64,000 nt of DNA, taken from positions 61,908 through 125,907 of the forward strand of contig JAAOMT010000566.1 in assembly GCA_016748015.1 (NCBI GenBank), written 5' to 3'. Positions within the stretch are counted from its first letter, which is position 1, and each line of letters opens with the position of its first letter. Under the pieces are notes generated by a model. That model ran no database searches. It worked only from the letters and a program-made list of their open reading frames with translations, and was not told where the DNA came from. Shown in pieces: positions 23,201-36,149 of the stretch. The position numbers were made by a program, and so were the translations under genes. This DNA is from Geosiphon pyriformis. Its lineage: Eukaryota > Glomeromycota > Glomeromycetes > Archaeosporales > Geosiphonaceae.

Positions 23201-26200
23201 TAAAGACTTATTAATAATTAAATAAGTTTATTGTTAAATATACATTAAATTTTTTCGTAAATAAATAAATAAATATCTTTCAATAAAACTTGATAGACTT
23301 GTTGCTATTTGGTTTTGTATCTTTTATATAAATTTGATGTTAAATTAGATTAGTTTTTTCCAAATTATTGTTGTTTTTAATAAATATATTTACATGTTTT
23401 ATAATTAATTTTTTAAGTTGCTTTTATTGTTGTGACTCTAATTGTTTTATATTATTTCAAAATAATTTCTTAATTACAACATAATAGTTTTTAATAATAA
23501 AGTTTGAATTAAATATTAAGAAAGAATATCTAATTATTTTTGTAAAATTTAAAACTATTTGTGACAGTTCTTGTTAAAAATTATTACTATAAATAATTCC
23601 AATTTTTAAATAATTATCTAATATAATAGAGTAATTATTAAGATTGTAAAAAATAATATTGAATTTTTTATTCAACTTAAACATTTGTTAAATAATATTA
23701 AGTATTAAGTAAATATATGCTTTACAAACTTTTTTAAAAAATAAAATAATAATAGTTTTTGGTAATTTGAAAATCTGATAAGATTGATTTTATACATAGA
23801 AAACTATATTTACTAAAATAATAAATTGTTTAATTGATCTAAAATCTTGAGTTTTTTTTTTACTTTTGCCAAGTTTTTTTTAATTTATAACTAATTGCAA
23901 ATCCAAAATGTTGATTAAAAGTAAATAGATAGCTTAAGCATTTTTTTTAGCATGTTTAATTATAAAAATGTTTTTAGTGTATTCTGTATTAATAATTTCT
24001 TTTTTAATATTAATTTTTTTCTTGTTAATATAATTAAAAAGCAATTTGTATAATTGCTTTTGGGAGAATTTCGAAAACAATTTTAAGATTGATTTTTGTG
24101 AGTGATTTTGGTTTTAGATAAGAATATTTTTATTTAAATATCAAAAATCATATTTTGCATCAATTTTATGAGCTTTTTTTGGTTTGATTCCTTGTTTATT
24201 GTTGTCAAAGTATTTAAATAATAGAGCAGATTGGTTTTTGGTAAGATAAATTAGAGTTGTTAAAACTTTTTCTTCAATTTCTCCAAATTCGATTTCTTTT
24301 TGATCATTTTTAATGAATAATAATATATTAAAAACATAGCATTTAAGACATTATATATTATTACAAAGCATAATATATACTTTTTAAAGTTAAATATTTA
24401 TGTATTTTAATCATTATATTTAAGTTTTTTTGGAGAGATATGTATGATTAAAGGTCAGATAGTAAAGTTTTACTTTGTTTTCATAGTTAAATCTGGCTAA
24501 TTCTATAGTGTATTTAATATATTCTACTTCTTTTATTTGATAAATGTTTTTTTGAGATCTTTTATTAATTATAATTATTGCAAATTTATAAATTATTTCA
24601 ATATTATGTAAATAATAATACAATTTGTTAAGAATATTATTGTATACTGCAGTAAAATATGTTCCATGTTTTATTTTTTTGAAAATAAAAAAACATATTG
24701 ATAAGTTTGATTGCAGACTTTTTTTCTTATTACAACATCAATTTAATTGTATTTTTAAACAATAATTCTTTATATATAAGAAAGAGTATATTGTTTTATT
24801 TTTTACTTTATTTTAGGTTGTCAAATTATTTTCTGTGGCAAACTTTATAATAATAATATGTTCATGTTTTATATTTTTTTAGGTAATATATAAACTCTTA
24901 TAAATAAAAGCTTTTTATTACAATTTTTATATTTAAATAGAATATAAGCCAATTGTTTTTTTGGTTTTAATTTTAAGTATAAAATCTACTAAATATTAAT
25001 TTATTTATTTGTTAATGTTAATATAGCTTATTAACTAAATTTTTTAGACTATAATAATATTAATTGTGGTTTTAAAGTTCGGAAAAATTGTTTTGTTTTT
25101 TTAGCTCAATTAGACCAAAAGTTAAGTACTATATAGATTTTAGTTATTAATTTTTTTTTCTTTGAATTTAAAAACTAGTGTTTTTTTTAATTGTTTGTTA
25201 AAAATATTACAAGTAGCAAATATTTAAATATATTGTCTTTGATAAAAAAAATTTAGCTTTTGGGTTTTTTAATTTAAATTGATATTAGTTTTAAAAGACC
25301 AATTATTTTTGACAAAAACTTAGTATTAGAATACATTTATAAAAAACTTTAATTAAAATAGTAATTTTATTAATAATGAAAAAAAAGTTGTCAATTTTTT
25401 TTATGTATGTCTTTTTTATATTATTAACAGTTATAATAATTATTTGAACAAATCTGTTAATATTTTGCTTAAGTTGTTATATTAACTGATAAATAATAAT
25501 ACTTTTAATAGATTTATTATTTAAAATTAATTGAATAGATTTTTCTTTAACTTTAGTCTTAGTATATATTATTATAATTGCTTTTTGTTCAAAAATTGAT
25601 GTATTGTTAAATAAAAAAGATGATTTATTTGTTTTAAATTTAAATAAAAATATGTTTAAAATATTGGTGTTTTTAGCAATTTTTACTAATAAAATTGTAG
25701 TATTGTTATAAAAAAATTTTGCTATTGTATTATAATTCTATCTTTTAAAAGTATAATATAGTAAAAATTTGCTATTGTAAAATAACTAAGTTGTATGTAA
25801 AAATATCTGAGTGGTTGTTAATTATTATTGTAAAGTTCTAATTAATTATTAAAACCAAATTTGTTATTGGTTAATTAAAAACAGTTTTGTAATATAAATT
25901 GGTTAGGTAAACCAATTTTTTTGTTGATAATTAATAACTTTAAACTAAAAGTAGTTAATAGTATTATTATAATTGTTGTAAAACAAACTGATAATAAATA
26001 GATTAAAATTTTAATAAATAGTAAATAGATGATTATAGATTGTAAAATTGTTTTTTTTAATCTTTTTGTATTTTTCTGCAATTGTGTTTTCAATGTTCAA
26101 AAATTCTATAATAATAATAATTTAATAATTGTGTTTGGTTGTTATTAGATAATAATAAAATTTTTTGGTTTTTTTTTGATGGTAGTTAATATTTTTGTTG

Positions 26201-27511
26201 TTAATTGGCAAAGTATGTTTTAACTTTCTTAATAAGTTAATTGATTTTTTTTTTGCTGCTAAACTGGTTTTTTTAATCGCAAAGTTGACAAGTTTGGTGT
26301 AATTTGCTTTTTTTATAGCCATTTTATAGTACTTAACATGTTAAATAACAGTAATTAAATTTGTTAAAGCATATAAGTAAACTTTTTTGATTAATTTATT
26401 TTTTAGATTAGTAATCTTTTAATCCAAAATTTGAGTATTATAATAATAAGCATTTGTTTTTAATTGATAAATTTTTTGAAAAAATTTGTTGAACTTTTTA
26501 ATATAAGTTATAATAGATTCAAATAGTTTTTATTTAATATTTTAAAAGCAGTTTTGAAATGTAATTGAAGTATTGTTATTTGTAAACTATTTGTAAAAAG
26601 CATTTTTAAAAACTAATTAATTTGCAAAAAAAGTGGCCAAATTTTCGAATTATTTACCTACAGTTTTTATAAGAAAATAAGAAATTGTTCTTAAAATTCT
26701 TATTGTATTTTATCTATTTACATTTTCTGCTTTAGTAACTTAATCAAATCACTTTTGGAGACTGGTTTCAGTGTTTTTTTCAGAAAAATCAGATATTTTT
26801 ACAATATAAGTAATCATTTTTTTGTTTTTTTTGTTTTTTTTAATTGATTTAAAAACGTTTTTTTTATGAGCTAATGTTTTTAAATATTTATTTTGGTTTT
26901 TGGCTAAATAATTAAGAAAATTAATACTAGTATAAATTAATTTTAGCTGTTAAATAAGACTTTTGGTAATGTTTTTAAGTCTTAAAAATTGATTAAGTGG
27001 TGAATTTAGTCTTTGTACTTGAGCAAGTAAAGCTAAAAAAAATGTAATTAAAAGTGGTAATTTAGTATTGGTTCCTTGTTTAGGTGTTTACAAATGTTAA
27101 AAATTTGTTTTTGGTATATTGGGTGTTATATAAACTGGGTAGGTGTTTTTTTTTGCTTTGCTGCTTGTTTTTGGTTCTAATTCAAGTTTAAGAACAAATT
27201 GTGAGTTAGCAGAATATTTTTTTCACAAAACTTAATAATATTGTATTCAAGTTTTTCGAAATAAATAGTATAAGTATTAGCATTAATATTTTTTAAATTT
27301 TTGTTCGAATAGTAAATTAAGTTTTTAAAAAAGTTTTACTTGACTTCTATAATATTGTAATTTCCAAAAAAATAATTGTTGATTCGATTTTCAATGTATT
27401 AAAAAAGTGTTTTCTTAAAAACTGTAATTTTGTCTCAGATTTCAAATTGTTGTTTGTAATAGTTACCACTTTGATTTAATTGTTGCTATGTTATTTCTAA
27501 AAAGCATCAAA
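20188..27511 (-). pseudogene. Internal gag-pol region of minus-strand family B element
   Basis: No long frame survives. Recognisable islands relative to the fresh family B copy are gag C-terminal at 26322-26122, the Cys-rich region at 24623-24420 and RT near 23100-23250; offsets from the 5' LTR agree with the fresh copy to within about 100 bases. Sequence nearer 20200-22500 should be RNase H and integrase by position, but is too degraded for me to align. Confidence 0.7.
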
Positions 27512-28473
27512 TATTACTTGAGGTTTTTTTACACTTTTTTTTATATTGTTAATACTGTTATGTTGTTAATTTTGTTGTCAATAAAAGTTAATAAACTTTT
27601 GATAAGTTAATTCTTCTTCTAAAGTATTTTTTATACTTTGAACTATGTATGCTGTTGGGTTTATAATGAAATAGCCAATTTTATGCCAATTACTTATATA
27701 GTTACTTTGCAGTAAAAGTTAATTTTTTTATAGGAAAATCTTATCTGTAAGTTTTTTAAAAATATGTGTAATTATTTTGCTATAAAAGTTAATTCTTCTA
27801 CAAAAAATTTCGACTATAGACGACTTAATAATATAAAAAAAAAGAAAAAAAGAAAAGAATTTAAACTAAAAATTAAAAATTAAAAAATGTGTTAAGGAAG
27901 TCATTTCGAATTCAGGCCTAGAAGTTACTAATAATTACTAAAATTGATAGCTAATCAATTTTGAACAGAAATAATTAAGAATTTTTGTTCTTTAAAGTGA
28001 GTTTTATTGGAATTGATTTGTAAGAAAGATATTTAATAAAAAATTAATTCTGATTAAGATATATTTTTTTAAAGAAAAAAGCTCTTTTTTTATATAATTT
28101 ATTATAGTACTATTTTATAATCTAACACTTTTTTCTTTTTTTAATATTTTGGTAAACTAAAGATATATTTTATCAAGCTACAAATTATTTCTGCAAACTA
28201 TAAATTATTTTGGTAAACTGTTAAATATTTCATCGAATTATTAAATATTTCAGCAAATTTTGAATGTTATATAGTTTAGCATATTACATAATCTGATTAT
28301 TACAATTTTATTACATTTGTGTTTTATACAAATTGAATTATTAATTAAATAATAATTTGAATAATTTAATAAGATAATAAATAATAAATTAAAATAATAA
28401 TAGATGCTAATTAATAATAAAAGTTATAAAGATAATTTTTGCTAAATAATATTTTAAATTTCGGCTGGTAATA
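27512..28473 (-). repeat. 5' LTR of minus-strand family B element
   Basis: 962 bases, homologous to 19345-20187 and (reverse complement) to 41548-42518. The adjoining internal sequence, read on minus, is TTTGATGC, a decayed form of the TTTGGTGC primer-binding start in the fresh copies. Confidence 0.87.
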
Positions 28474-30175
28474 CCAGCCAAAAAAAATTATAGCACTTTA
28501 AAACTAAAATATTTAGTTATTTATTGGACTGTAATAAAATAAAAAAAATACTTAAGTCAAAAATTTGACATATATATAGACTACAAAAAATTAATATTGA
28601 TTCAAAAGCAAAAATTTGAAGATAATTGTCATATAAAATAGAAAATAGATTATTATTATTTAATTATACAGTATATTATAAAAAATGAAAAAAAATGAAA
28701 ATACTAATGATTTATTCAAAATAAAATAAATCTAAGAACATTTTAATACTAAAAATAAGTCAAATTATAAATATATCAATATATCAATAACTTTAATATT
28801 ATATTAATACTCAATAGTTTCAAAAAAATTATTTTAAAATAAACAAAACAATATAAAACAACAATCAAAATATTTTATTATTTATCAAAATATACTATAT
28901 TAAAAAATAAAAAAAAGCCAAATCAATTACTTAAAGTAGTTATAGAACCAAAAAAAAACAATATTATATAATATGCATTCAGAACCAACAGCAGAATATT
29001 TTCATAAAGAAACTACAATTGAAAAAACCAGAAAATAACATTACTATTCATTAATATATTTAGACATTATTTAATATATTTAAAATTATAATGCTTGTTA
29101 AAAAAAAGAAAAACAAGACCCAATAAATTATTAAGACCAATAAAAGTAAGATAACTATTTAATTAGATTATAATTAACTTGGTAGAATTACTAATAATTA
29201 TTAATAAAGACAATAGATATATAGTAGTAATAATAAATTATTTTACTAAATAGCCAGAAGCTAAAACTATCCAAAAAGCCAATACAAAAACAATAACAAA
29301 ATTTGTGTACTAAAAACTAATTTTTTATTATAAATGTCCAAAAAAATTATTATTAAATTAAAAAACTTATTTTGTAAACAAAACATTAACAAAATTAAGT
29401 CAAAAATTTGAAATAAAAAGATTATTATTATTACTGTATTATCTATAAAAAAAAATTGAATTAAAAAGTTCAATAGAATATTGTATAAAATAATTGTTAA
29501 AATTAGCCAAAAAAATTAAAAAAAATAAGACTTGTTTATATTATTAATATTATTTGTTTATTAAACAACAAAACAAAATATAATTTAAACAATATTATTT
29601 AAATTGGTTTATAGTAAAATAATAATACTATTAATTAAGATAGATATTTAAATATATCTAATTAAACCAATAGCAAAAGCTATTTTTTAAGCAATATTAT
29701 TACAAAAAATATATAATTTAATAAAAACACTAGAAAATAAATAAAGAAAAGCAGCTAATAATATTTAAAAGTTACAAAAAAAACAAAAAAACAATATAAC
29801 AACTAGCTATTAAATAAACCAATTGAATTTAAAATTGGAAACAAAGTGTTTTTATATTATATTAAGACAAAAAAACAATAGAATAGAAAATTTAATCTCA
29901 AATAAGATAGTCTATTTTACATTAAAAAAATTTTAGGAAATAATATCTATAAATTAAAATAGAACAATAAAATTTTAGCCAAAACAACATATAATAATTA
30001 ACTTAAACCATATTATAATAGAATATTATTAGTTATTAATAACATTCTACAATTGGAAGTATAAAAAATATTAATTAAACCAGATAAAATTTCACAAAAT
30101 TTAAAACTAATAATAATTATTAAAGCAAATACATAAATCAAATTAGCCAAAAATATAAAAACCCAATATATATGA
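28474..30175 (+). pseudogene. Family A Gypsy copy, right part: RNase H and integrase (heavily decayed)
   Basis: Continues the family A alignment exactly where the left part stopped: it begins CCAGCCAAAAAAAATTATAG, matching CAGCCAAAAAAAACTATAG in the fresh copy. It then follows 39860-41545 through RNase H and integrase to the element's 3' end. The integrase zinc-finger cysteine pair is damaged (a TGT is TAT near 29087). Stops are frequent, from CAA, CAG and TGG codons. Confidence 0.85.
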
Positions 30176-33048
30176 CAAAAAAAAAGCAAAAAAATAGAAA
30201 TTATTAATAATATTTATTTTATTATTTAACAATTATTTTAACTTATAAAATATTAAGAATTAAACATAAAAATTATAATTAATAAACAAACTATTTAATA
30301 TAAAAACACAAAAAAGAAACAAGAGCTCTAAAATAATTAAAAATACCAAGTATATTTATTATTTAAAAATATAATAGATAAAATAATAATAAAAGTAAAA
30401 ACAGTATTAAAAAATTCAATTAAGATTACAGTATATTAAAAGATAATCAAAAAAAATTGAAATTAATAAGTACAATAATTTTCCAAAAACTTTTGCTATT
30501 ATTACTTAGAAAAACACATATTTAGAACTTGTATATAAATAAAACTAAGCAAATATTCAATTCAATTATATTATAACAAATAGAACAATTTATGAAAAAA
30601 GACAGCTTAATTATATATACAAAAGCAATTTATTAATTACAAACAGGATTTCAAGATTGTTTAAAAATATTGTTATATTCAATAATAGATACAATAACAA
30701 TTAATTAATAAAAAAAATTATTAATGCTTAGTTCAAAGAATTACAGATTAAAATTAACAATGTAATTTTAGAAAAAGAAGTAATAAAGTTAATTTAAAAA
30801 AAAATTGGAAAATTTTAATAAAGCTTAATATTAAAAAAAAGATAATATTACTTATATAATAATAGAACCAATAAGATAAATAAATAGCCAATTAAAAATA
30901 AACATAATAAAAACAAATTTTGAATTCTTTTTAATTAAATCTTAAGATTTTAGAATTCTAATAATACTTTTAATAGAAATTGCAGAATTTCAAAAATATT
31001 TATAGAAAAAATTCAAAAATTTCAAAAAATTTTATATAATAAAGATTATGTATATATAACAGTAAAAATAAAAATAAAAAAGACAAACCAGAATTTAAAA
31101 CAAAAATTCAAGAATTAGTTTTCTTTTTTTCTCTTTTACTTTTAAAATTAGTTTGCTATTACTTAAAATAAAATTATTTATTTATTAATAAAATTATTAA
31201 TTACTATTCAATTTATATTGTTATTATTATTTAATTAAATTATTTACTTTTTTAACCACATTAATAATTCATGTTAATAATAACTAATATTTAACTATAT
31301 TAAAACAATAGTTTTTAATTATAACTATTAACAAGATATTAATTTCTTAATTTTTTTATTCTTTTTATTCATTTTTTTTATTTGTGTATTTAATAATTGA
31401 TTAAGAAAAAGCATTAAAATTACAATATTAAAAATTATTTAATAAAAAATACCAAGATAAAATATAAATTAAATAATAAAAATTACTTACTAAAAAAATA
31501 TGTTCACCAAATTAAATTAGTTATTATGTTAAAGAGTTAGATATTAAGTATTGTCAATTATTTGTTATTAAATCTTTCTTCCTAAAAAGTATTGTTAACT
31601 TATAATATTAAAACTTAAAAACAAAATTCATAAGCTTTAACCAATTCAAAGATATACTTTTAAAGTATTTTAGTAATTTAAACACTATAATTTAATTGTA
31701 AAATAAATTTTTTTATATTATTAAGCAAAGTATAAATAAAATTATTATTCAATATTTTGCTTAATTTAATTAAATTTACTGTTAGATTAAAGTAATTAAA
31801 CAAGAATATTATATTAATTTTCATATTTTAAATCAATTTATTAGAGATTAAAAAGCAATATTTTAGAAAAAATATATTTTGCTGTTACTTAAATAAAAAA
31901 AACCAATTCAAAACAATTAAAAAAAATGTAATTAATATATAATAACATAAAAAAGTGTGATAATACAAAATAATACAGAATAATATGTAATAATTCAAAA
32001 TAATATAAGATAATACACAATAATATAAAATAGTACAAAATAACTAATTATAACATAAATAATTTATTATAGCATAAAAGATCAAAACAATAACAGAAAT
32101 AATAAGTAATAACTAGTAATAACTAGTAATAACAAATAATAAAAAGCAATTTTGTAAAATTAGAAAATATATATAAAAATAAACAGTTTTAACAAATAAA
32201 AAAAAACAAATAAAAAACAAGAACTTATTCTCTTAAAATTACATCTTATTTCTAACTTAATAAAATCTTTTATTTTAATTCTTTAATATTTTATACTTAT
32301 TATTAAATAAAATATTATTTAATTTACTTTTACATAATTTCAGAATTTGTATTATTAAAATTAAATTAATTATGTTTCTTATTCTTGTTTTAGATCAGAT
32401 ATTTTTAGCATAAACAGCTTCAGAATTTTAATAATATAGGCTAATTACTTTTGATTATAGCTATTGACAATATTAATTTCTCTTTTTTTTTTTCTTATTT
32501 TTATTTTTTTTGAATTTTTTATTTTTTTCTGGTAAAGTAATAATGTTAAGAAAATTAATTGTTTGAGAATAAACTTTGTAATAGCTTGGTAAAAAAAAAG
32601 CTTTTCTTAGGTTTAAATATTAATTTTATCTTGTTAACTTATCAAAAAAACAAAAAAAACAATATTAAACTTTAGTAATTGTGTTCAATTAATTTTAAAA
32701 AAATAGCTTATATATATGTAATTGCAAACAGTTAAACCATATTTCTGTGCTTTATAACTAAAAAACATTACAAATAAATTCATATATATTAAAAATCTTT
32801 AAAGACTAATCATATCAATCTGCTATTTATAGCAAACAAAAAAAATTCTCAAGCTTTCTTATTTAAATATAGAGCACTAAATATTATTATTATATCTTAT
32901 TAAGTTTATTTGTAATACTGCCTACTTTAATTTTTTATTAGAAGTTATTACACTTAAAGCTCTTAAATTAATTAAAAAAAAGCTAATTATTGTTATTTAT
33001 AGAATATAGAAAGTATATTAGCATATAAATTAGCCAACCAGAAGTAAC
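30176..33048 (+). repeat. Decayed LTR and gag fragments of family A type
   Basis: Extremely AT-rich. At about 30900-31560 and again at about 32390-32640, phrases such as TTCATGTTAATA and TTTTTGATTATAGCTATT match the LTR at 33049-33868. At about 31600-31930 a gag piece matches 35080-35310, including the bases encoding NQFIRGL. The order (LTR, gag, LTR pieces) suggests at least two further truncated family A copies, but boundaries cannot be drawn by eye. Much of 30180-30880 has no assigned identity. Confidence 0.55.
31955..32047. repeat. 10-bp AT-rich minisatellite
   Basis: About nine imperfect copies of a 10-base unit of the form AAAATAATAC (variants AGAATAATAT, GTAATAATTC, AAGATAATAC, ACAATAATAT). 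It lies within the decayed retroelement region. Confidence 0.75.
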
Positions 33049-33868
33049 TGTAGTAAATATGGAATTCCAGAATTTCTCTCAGAGGAATTGCAGGATTCAA
33101 GGAATTTCAGAATTCTTGTACAAGGAATTGCAGAATTCCAGAATTCCAGGATTCCTCTCAAAGGAATTACAGAATTTCAGGAATTCTAGAATTTCTGGTG
33201 TGAAGAATTAAGGAATTGAGGAATTGCAATTATGTATATATAGTAGTAGTATTAGAAATAGAAAAAACAGATCTTTCAGTTTAGATTTGATCTTAACAAC
33301 TTTCCATTCACAAATATCAATAAATAATTATTCACTATCTTAATCTACTCTTCACTATTAACATTTCATGTTAATAGTAATTAATACTTAACTACTCTAA
33401 AACAATAGCTCTTGATTATGACTATTGATGGGATACTAATTTTTATCATCTTGGCTTATTTCTTTATTTTCTTTTATCTTTTTTTATTTTCTTTGTTATT
33501 TCTTTGTTTTACTAATTGATTAAAAGATTAAAGCACTAAGTTATTAATGTTATAAATAGTCTGGTAAAAGACCTCAAAGAAAGAATATATGAATTGAAAA
33601 TTTAAGGATAGCTTACCAGAAGGGCATCTTTGCCAAAATTACTGGCCACTATGCTGAGAAAAAAATTCAATAGAATTGCGATTCCAGGAGGCTACTAAGA
33701 AGACAACAAATAAATCTCTGTCTATTATACAAAGAACTCAACCAAAACCTTCAGATAACAAAACCTGCAGATTACTAAAACCTTTGGAAACTAACATCCT
33801 TACATTAATTAAGCACCAAGTTATAAATTTGTTATTTGCTTTGAGATTCTAAATAATCAACTATAACA
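33049..33868 (+). repeat. 5' LTR of fresher family A Gypsy element (left edge uncertain)
   Basis: The right edge is placed at ATAACA, two bases before the TGGTGC primer-binding start. The left edge is put at TGTAGTAAATA, but homology to the decayed copy near 30860 may extend further left, so the LTR may be longer. Base composition changes abruptly near 33050: sequence to the right is much less AT-rich. The first part contains a cluster of GAATTC-like units. Confidence 0.6.
33060..33235. repeat. GGAATT/CAGAATTC palindromic repeat cluster in LTR
   Basis: Repeated short palindromes GGAATTCCAGAATT, GGAATTGCAG and GAATTC spaced about 10-25 bases, with the phrase CTCTCARAGGAATT occurring twice. 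A decayed counterpart with GAATTC units is present at 30918-31030. Its position in the presumed U3 region suggests regulatory or replication hairpins. Confidence 0.7.
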
Positions 33869-33870
33869 TT

Positions 33871-33886
33871 TGGTGCTTTTTGTGAA
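33871..33886 (+). promoter_or_regulatory. Primer-binding site, family A
   Basis: TGGTGCTTTTTGTGAA follows the 5' LTR. It starts with TGG, complementary to a tRNA CCA end. The tRNA was not identified. Confidence 0.5.
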
Positions 33887-33930
33887 ATATAATCTTATGG
33901 AGAACCAGTACCAACAACAATCATTCAAAA

Positions 33931-35700
33931 ATGGCAAAATCAGAAATCATAGGAGCAAACCATTTAAGATTCGCCAAATTCTTGTTTCAACAGTACAGCC
34001 AACAGTTAGGATTAAACAACAACCATTTTCCAGCAGAATTAGTCTTTAATTTTTACATCAATGATAAAATCACAGACTGCTTAGGAGGAACAGTTAATAT
34101 TGAATCTGCAAAAAAAAATTTCTATGCAGAATTGTTTTAACATACCAGCTTACCAAGAAATTACAGTTTCACACCAATCATTAGGGAAATAAATCAAACC
34201 ATTGAAAAGTACACCCAACAACAATTCTCCATCACCTATGCAGACAAAGGCAAAGGAAGATTGCAAACACCAGTGGTAACACCCAAAAAGATACAACCAT
34301 CTACTTGGAAAAAAACCAGAGTTGAATCACCAACCAATTCATCATACCATTATATACCAGAAAGTGCCATCAATATTTCCTCAGCAGACATGTTTACATC
34401 AAACATGACATCAACCTTTGAATGATTCTAATTTCAAAGTAAACAAAAAAGAGCAGAGTTATTAGGATCATATGGCAAATATTTTGAAGAATTTAAATCA
34501 CAATTACCAATGCCATCAGGATTTTGATTACCACCACCTCAACCAGATTTCGGAACTGTGAGTCTGTGGGAAGTAACTGAATTAGAGGAAGAAGAAAGTA
34601 AGAATCAGAAATTTACTTACCAAAACCTGATCTTAGAAAATCCGGAAGTTGAAACTCTGAACATTCAAACTCAGCAAACACAAAACAATCCAAACTCCAA
34701 AATAATTAATCAGCAAAACTTACCTCCAGTAATCATTATTGATCAGCCACCAATTGAACCGATTATTAAATTGATTTAATAGCAGCCACTTCAGCAATCT
34801 ATTCAACAATTGCTTCAACCACCTTAACAACAACAATTTCAACCACCATCACAACAACAACAACAAATGACATATACACCAATCACAAAACTCAAAAAAT
34901 TCACTGGTAAAGAGGATGATGCCCAAGTGTGGCTAAACAATATGGAAAAAGCCATTGCAGCCAATGGATGGAATAACACTAGAGCCATGCAAGTTATTTC
35001 CTACTTTCTTCAGAATACTGCCAATTCATGGTATTAAAGCTTGGCCAATAAACCTCAAAATTTCAATGCATTTAAGCTTACATTTTTACAATACTTTAGC
35101 AATAATAATAGTATCAACTGATTAGCCAATACATTTATTACTATCAAACAGAGAGACACAGAAGCAGTTACTACTTACCTAAGATGCTTCCATAGAAATC
35201 TGTGCCAAATTCAGGCCATTCAAGCTGACTATTTTACAGTGCCACAAATTTTGAATCAATTTATTAGAGGTTTGCACAGTAGTATCCTCCAACACATATG
35301 TTTATTACACCCAGCAAACCTTCAAGCCACAATTACCAATGCCAGAGATTTTGAAGCTGCTGAATTAAAAGCCAATCATGCCCAAGCAGTAAATCTAGTA
35401 ATGAACAGATCATCTGACTTGGACTCCAAATTGAAGCAATTCAGTAAAACAATCAATCAGAAATTAGAGGAATATTTAGTTAACACCAATCAAGCCATTT
35501 ATCAACCTCCATAACAATGCAACAATTAGGGAAATAGAAATTGCTTTTAAAATCAGTTATGTCTAGTATCATCCTTAATCAATCAACAATGACAGCAGGA
35601 AACACGTGCATGTCACTATTGTGATAAACAAAAACATTTACAGTTTGAATACCATAAATGGCTAAGTGAACAACAATCAAGCCATCAGTATTAAAACTCT
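33931..35700 (+). pseudogene. Family A gag with zinc knuckle
   Basis: Starts ATGGCAAAATCAGAA. Protein fragments include LRFAKFLFQQYSQQLGLNNN, a Pro/Gln-rich middle and the capsid-like region (KFTGKEDDAQVWLNN, ANGWNNTRAMQVISYFLQ, LNQFIRGL). A damaged zinc knuckle near 35605 reads CHYCDKQKHLQFEY, where the last cysteine is tyrosine and the usual histidine spacing is disturbed. At least ten stops interrupt it, including TGA and TAA at 34420-34435. Gag packages element RNA into particles. Confidence 0.8.
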
Positions 35701-36149
35701 GATTGCCAAATCCAAACTCAGAATTACGTCAGTAATCAATCATAAGAGCCTTATCAACATCAATCATCTTATGTCCAAATGACTCTATCAATGTATCAAG
35801 CACCAATGATACAGCAATTATACTTACCTCCAATATATTAACTATCAACACTTATAATCTATCAATCACTGCAGTCTTAAATAATATATCAACTCCAACA
35901 AATTTTAACACTACTATCAAACTCAGCCCAAATAACATCAGGAAACCCTAGATTAAGAGTTACCCAAAACTGGAGATCAGTGATAGTTGTCTACTAACTA
36001 ATCTCCAGCTTCTCAAACCAGTCATTGAGATCATGCCAACAGAATTCAAGAACTGGGTACACACAAAACTTGAGTTCTCAGAACTATTTAAGCCTTTTAG
36101 TAATACCAAAAGATGCCTCATCTAGCAAAACGGAACTCAATTAAAATAA

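Larger units (their letters stand above)
19345..28473 (-). mobile_element. Complete family B Ty3/Gypsy element, minus strand, heavily decayed
   Basis: Two direct repeats (19345-20187 and 27512-28473) bracket a 7.3-kb internal region. Their reverse complement matches the LTR at 41548-42518. Inside, on the minus strand, decayed family B coding sequence appears in the expected order. A gag fragment at 26322-26122 shares TSLAAKKK with the fresh copy. The Cys-rich region near 24620 shares YIKYTIELARFNYENKVKLY-like sequence. RT lies near 23200, where LNNGLIQPS-type and DYRKLNN-type phrases can be traced. The element interrupts the family A copy represented by the flanking segments. Nearly every codon position shows C-to-T or G-to-A change, and the whole stretch is extremely AT-rich. 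Confidence 0.85.

Noticed and set aside
18165-33048. Calling the decay classical RIP
   Set aside because: By eye the changes hit C in several contexts, many CpA remain, and no RIP machinery is visible. Dinucleotide counts are needed.
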